In this document: in pieces, positions 6,401 to 7,864 of the stretch
Position numbering within the stretch: position 1 is the stretch's first letter
Layout: each line of letters begins with the position of its first letter
Origin: an uncultured Planctomycetota bacterium
GTDB taxonomy: Bacteria; Planctomycetota; Planctomycetia; Pirellulales; UBA1268
Reading direction: 5' to 3'
Assembly: GCA_905477565.1 (NCBI GenBank)
Contig: CAJQGO010000212.1
Location: 1 to 7,864 of the forward strand
DNA: 7,864 bases
Notes under the pieces: model-generated
Databases searched by the model: none
Told to the model about the DNA's origin: nothing
What the model saw: the letters and a program-made list of their open reading frames with translations, nothing else
Position numbers and translations under genes: made by a program

Positions 6401-7258
6401 AGCTGGTCAGTAAAAGACATGCATCGCACGATTATGCTTTCGGAGGCATATCGCAGATCATCCACGCATCCAGATCCAGGTATGTTCGCTGAGCAAGACC
6501 CGGAAGGTCGCTCGTTCGCCGTGTTTGAGCCACGACGACTCTCAGCGGAGGAAATGCGTGACTCAATGCTGGCGATTACAGGAGAGTTAAATTGTGATGT
6601 CGGTGGAGTGCCCTGTCGGCCGGAAATCAATGAGGAGGTTGCGCTTCAGCCACGTCAGGTGATGGGGGCGTTCGCAGCTGCATGGGTTCCCAACCCAAAG
6701 TCCGAGCAGCGTCATCGACGAAGTCTTTACATCTTGAAATTGCGAGGTGTGAAGCATCCCATGCTTGAGGTTTTTAATACGCCTGCGCCGGACTTCTCGT
6801 GTGAACGACGTGAGTCATCAACAGTCACGCCACAGGCGTTAAATCTTTTCAACAGTAAGAATTCCTACGATCGAAGCCTTGCGCTGGCGCAACGTGCCTG
6901 GGATGAGAGTTCTGATGAAATTGGAAATCGTGATCTGCAGGCGTTGCGACGCGTTTATGAATTGGTGTTATGTCGTCAGCCCCAGCAAGCAGAGCTTGAT
7001 CGGGCATTGGAAAGTTGGCGTTCTGTGGAGGGGAGTCTGCCTGCTGAGCCTCGGCCGGATTCAAAGGTGCCGCTTACAGCGTCACGTGAAGCAGTTGAAG
7101 AACTTTCAGGTGAACGCTTCATGTACGACGAAGTTCTGTACGCGAATCAGGAGTTCGAATCTGATTTGCAACCAAATGATGTTGATCGTCATGTGCGGGC
7201 ACTTGGTGACATATGTCTCGTGTTTCTAAACACGAATGAATTCGTATACGTCTATTAA
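3416..7258 (+). CDS. Secreted SMP-30/gluconolactonase - PSCyt1 - DUF1549 - DUF1553 fusion protein
   Basis: This 1280-residue exported protein joins a lactonase-like propeller to planctomycete cytochrome-type domains. A signal peptide is likely: hydrophobic residues 19-31, then LLAQS, with probable cleavage near 37/38, although the n-region carries Asp11-Asp12. Residues about 50-328 are an SMP-30/gluconolactonase beta-propeller that keeps the expected metal and active-site positions: Glu75 (GCEGAQW), Asn164 (NRPND), Asn219 (LPNGIALSPDG) and Asp266 (GNDGIAFDPKG). PSCyt1 follows at about 351-452, with haem motif CLACH (367-371) and candidate axial Met425 (AMPPK). DUF1549 spans about 513-725 and contains RRATFDLTGLPPTPDE, HWLDVVRYADSSGF and a second CxxCH, CAKCHDHKFDP (695-705). 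A charged, lysine-rich linker (about 735-870) leads to DUF1553 (about 928-1277; NRIWQWHFG, NNFGSTGGLPTHP, FLNTNEFVYVY). DUF1549/1553 biochemistry is unknown. A role in extracytoplasmic sugar or lactone oxidation is inferred. It overlaps the FecR-LamG gene and precedes the DUF1501 gene by 11 bases. Confidence 0.93.
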   Translation: MNTNSYFTRNDDTWGITPSTVLALTLSLVLGTKSLLAQSPISSSNRLPIEVISGESPFAENSQWQQLSGGHAGCEGAQWEIRNDMLTLMYAAHHDQLAYRWTEANGLTVWRDDSPEATSFRPDGKGGYYVVEQTTRQLARWDADGKRVAILADRFNGKRLNRPNDCVVHSDGSVWFTDPNYLFRSRPEEQQELDGQFVFRFDPKDSSLRKVVTGLRLPNGIALSPDGKWLFVTDSASNNLYRWPTESNKALGQRKVFATFTGMGNDGIAFDPKGRLWCCTKGGVVILSPSAETLALIKMPNKPTSIAFAPAPSRMVCVTTRDACYITELSATKSSLPASAGMAFTERNETSEQLFVRRIVPLLREKCLACHGDDVEAREGGLDLRSLQAVARGGDSEEPGVVPMHPDRSSVYLAITRNDDAFSAMPPKESESLTSEEIDWLHDWIVSGAEWPSEKDQAALRAKHEAEWAQEDGVRVRTSGGLSDSWTNRNYDPEGLWAYQPLREAAVPDTHESPIDGFLQAALPKGLQVAPPASRRDLIRRATFDLTGLPPTPDEVNGFLDDTREDKEAFQDVVERLLASPHYGERMAQHWLDVVRYADSSGFANDFERGNAWRYRDYVIRAFQDDKPYDRFVREQIAGDEISPEDPEHLVAVGFLRQGPWELTSMEVPRVARQRFLDDVTNSVGETFLAHSLQCAKCHDHKFDPVPTRDYYSIQAIFNTTQLAERQADFLSLENRDGFEEERFLEKMEQGYRESLAELEAVLQHNAIEWFDTELEKADPDREQVIRDSKLKWMKAVSKAKKNKKNIAFQKIRSGLMQQGIAQSDLPPVRVGFTPRQNGMQRVATKGLQRLKWELDRYKPFALSVYSGPTPTYIKVLAPLRIPEDTAKATFEEMYIRTGGDPFAEGDRVKPGVLSVLEDQVAVAIPETPEGRRKAFAEWVTDPNNPLVSRVMVNRIWQWHFGKPIAGNPNNFGSTGGLPTHPKLLDYLATTFMENSWSVKDMHRTIMLSEAYRRSSTHPDPGMFAEQDPEGRSFAVFEPRRLSAEEMRDSMLAITGELNCDVGGVPCRPEINEEVALQPRQVMGAFAAAWVPNPKSEQRHRRSLYILKLRGVKHPMLEVFNTPAPDFSCERRESSTVTPQALNLFNSKNSYDRSLALAQRAWDESSDEIGNRDLQALRRVYELVLCRQPQQAELDRALESWRSVEGSLPAEPRPDSKVPLTASREAVEELSGERFMYDEVLYANQEFESDLQPNDVDRHVRALGDICLVFLNTNEFVYVY
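5815..5821 (+). other. Candidate -1 slippery heptamer A_AAA_AAG in frame
   Basis: Within codons gca-aaa-aag (residues 800-802 of the large protein) the heptamer is in the register that permits -1 slippage. After slippage the next codons would be GAA then TAA (5824-5826), giving a product of about 803 residues that ends before DUF1553. A weak Shine-Dalgarno-like AAGG lies at 5798-5801. No firm downstream stem-loop was found. This may be only a lysine-rich stretch. Confidence 0.2.
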
Positions 7259-7260
7259 GG
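7258..7260 (+). promoter_or_regulatory. Weak ribosome binding site (AGG, within TAAGG) for the DUF1501 gene
   Basis: AGG overlaps the stop codon of the large gene and lies 9 bases before ATG 7270. The in-frame ATG at 7279 would be 18 bases away, too far, so 7270 is preferred. The short core suggests that initiation may rely on ribosomes finishing the preceding gene. Confidence 0.45.
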
Positions 7261-7269
7261 TTTTTACTG

Positions 7270-7864
7270 ATGCCACATATGAATCGTCGAGAAAGCATGT
7301 TCCGCATTGGTACCTCACTTGGCAGTGTGGCGTTTGCGTCGCTCCTTGCTGGTGAGGCAAGGTCGACTGAATCCGCTGGGCCACTTGCTCCCAAACCAGT
7401 GCACATTCCAGCAAAAGCAAAGAATTGTATTTTTCTGACGATGACTGGTGGCCCTTCGCATATCGACACGTTTGATCCAAAGCCCACGCTCAAAAAGTTA
7501 CATCTACAGGAATTCACACGGAGTGGTGAAACGAAGTCTGCGATGGAAAGTGGGAAGCGATACTACGTCCAGAGCCCCTTTTCGTTTCACCAGCATGGCG
7601 AGAGTGGCGCACCGATGGCTGACAACTGGCAGCATCTTGCTCGGGTGGCAGATGACCTGTGTTTCTTTCGTGGGTGTCAGGTCGATAGTGTGAATCATCC
7701 GACGGCCATGTATCAGATGAATTGTGGGAATCGTTTCGGTGGCGATCCTGCAATTGGTGCATGGGTGACGTATGGACTTGGTAGTGAGAATTCGAACCTG
7801 CCTGGATACGTTGTTCTCCCTGAAGTGTCTGATCCACAAGGAGGCGCACCGAATTGGGGAAATG
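7270..7864 (+). CDS. DUF1501 family protein, 3' truncated
   Basis: The first 198 codons of a DUF1501 protein are present and the frame runs off the window end. DUF1501 proteins belong to the alkaline phosphatase/sulfatase-like superfamily, are usually exported, and in planctomycetes very often follow a DUF1549/DUF1553 gene, probably acting with its product; their reaction is not established. The N-terminus MNRRESMFRIGTSLGSVAFA (from residue 4) is a Tat-like signal: a twin arginine, then a hydrophobic stretch to about residue 28, but without the full consensus. The mature part shows KNCIFLTMTGGPSHIDTFDP (about residues 55-74), an RSGETKSAMESGKRYYVQSP region, HGESGAPMADNWQHLARVAD, CQVDSVNHPTAMYQMNCGN and GAWVTYGLGSENSNLPGYVV, all family hallmarks. 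The start is set by the AGG at 7258-7260. The gene is 11 bases after the large gene and clearly in its operon. Family membership is firm; function is open. Confidence 0.93.
   Translation, partial: MPHMNRRESMFRIGTSLGSVAFASLLAGEARSTESAGPLAPKPVHIPAKAKNCIFLTMTGGPSHIDTFDPKPTLKKLHLQEFTRSGETKSAMESGKRYYVQSPFSFHQHGESGAPMADNWQHLARVADDLCFFRGCQVDSVNHPTAMYQMNCGNRFGGDPAIGAWVTYGLGSENSNLPGYVVLPEVSDPQGGAPNWGN

Noticed and set aside
3420..7247. A 12-base inverted match, ATACGAATTCAT at 3420-3431 and its complement at 7236-7247, flanking the large gene.
   Set aside because: One or two 12-base inverted matches are expected by chance in a window this size. The right copy lies in the conserved NEFVYV coding motif, and there are no other signs of a mobile element.

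Overview
The window reads as accessory metabolic DNA from a planctomycete, probably a Rhodopirellula/Pirellulales-like marine or freshwater bacterium. The call rests on gene content. There is an ECF sigma factor of the Rhodopirellula/Verrucomicrobium type, a FecR-LamG membrane protein, a giant secreted protein with planctomycete cytochrome-type domains (PSCyt1, DUF1549, DUF1553), a DUF1501 protein and a sulfatase. These are hallmark families of Planctomycetota, less often Verrucomicrobiota. All five genes lie on the + strand and the window is densely coding. No tRNA, rRNA, CRISPR array, insertion sequence or integrase was seen.

Layout: (1) positions 1-1014 hold the C-terminal two thirds or so of a sulfatase whose start and formylglycine site lie upstream of the window; (2) 1015-1166 is a 152-base spacer without a convincing promoter or terminator; (3) 1167-1700 encodes an ECF sigma factor; (4) 1701-1766 is a short spacer filled mainly by a perfect 14-bp inverted repeat; (5) 1767-3419 encodes a single-pass membrane protein with a FecR-like domain and a C-terminal LamG/concanavalin-like domain, the probable regulator of the sigma factor; (6) 3416-7258, overlapping by 4 bases, encodes a 1280-residue secreted multidomain protein: SMP-30/gluconolactonase propeller, PSCyt1 haem-c domain, DUF1549 with a second CxxCH, and DUF1553; (7) 7270 to the window end holds the first 198 codons of a DUF1501 protein.

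Working model: genes 3 to 7 form one operon. The FecR-LamG protein would sense a carbohydrate or glycan outside the cytoplasmic membrane and gate the sigma factor. The output would be the secreted lactonase-cytochrome protein with its usual partner, the DUF1501 protein. The upstream sulfatase suggests the substrate is a sulfated polysaccharide, although it may be a separate transcription unit. The two most notable points are the lactonase fused to haem-binding planctomycete domains, which suggests sugar oxidation coupled to lactone hydrolysis, and the perfect hairpin between the sigma factor and its likely regulator.
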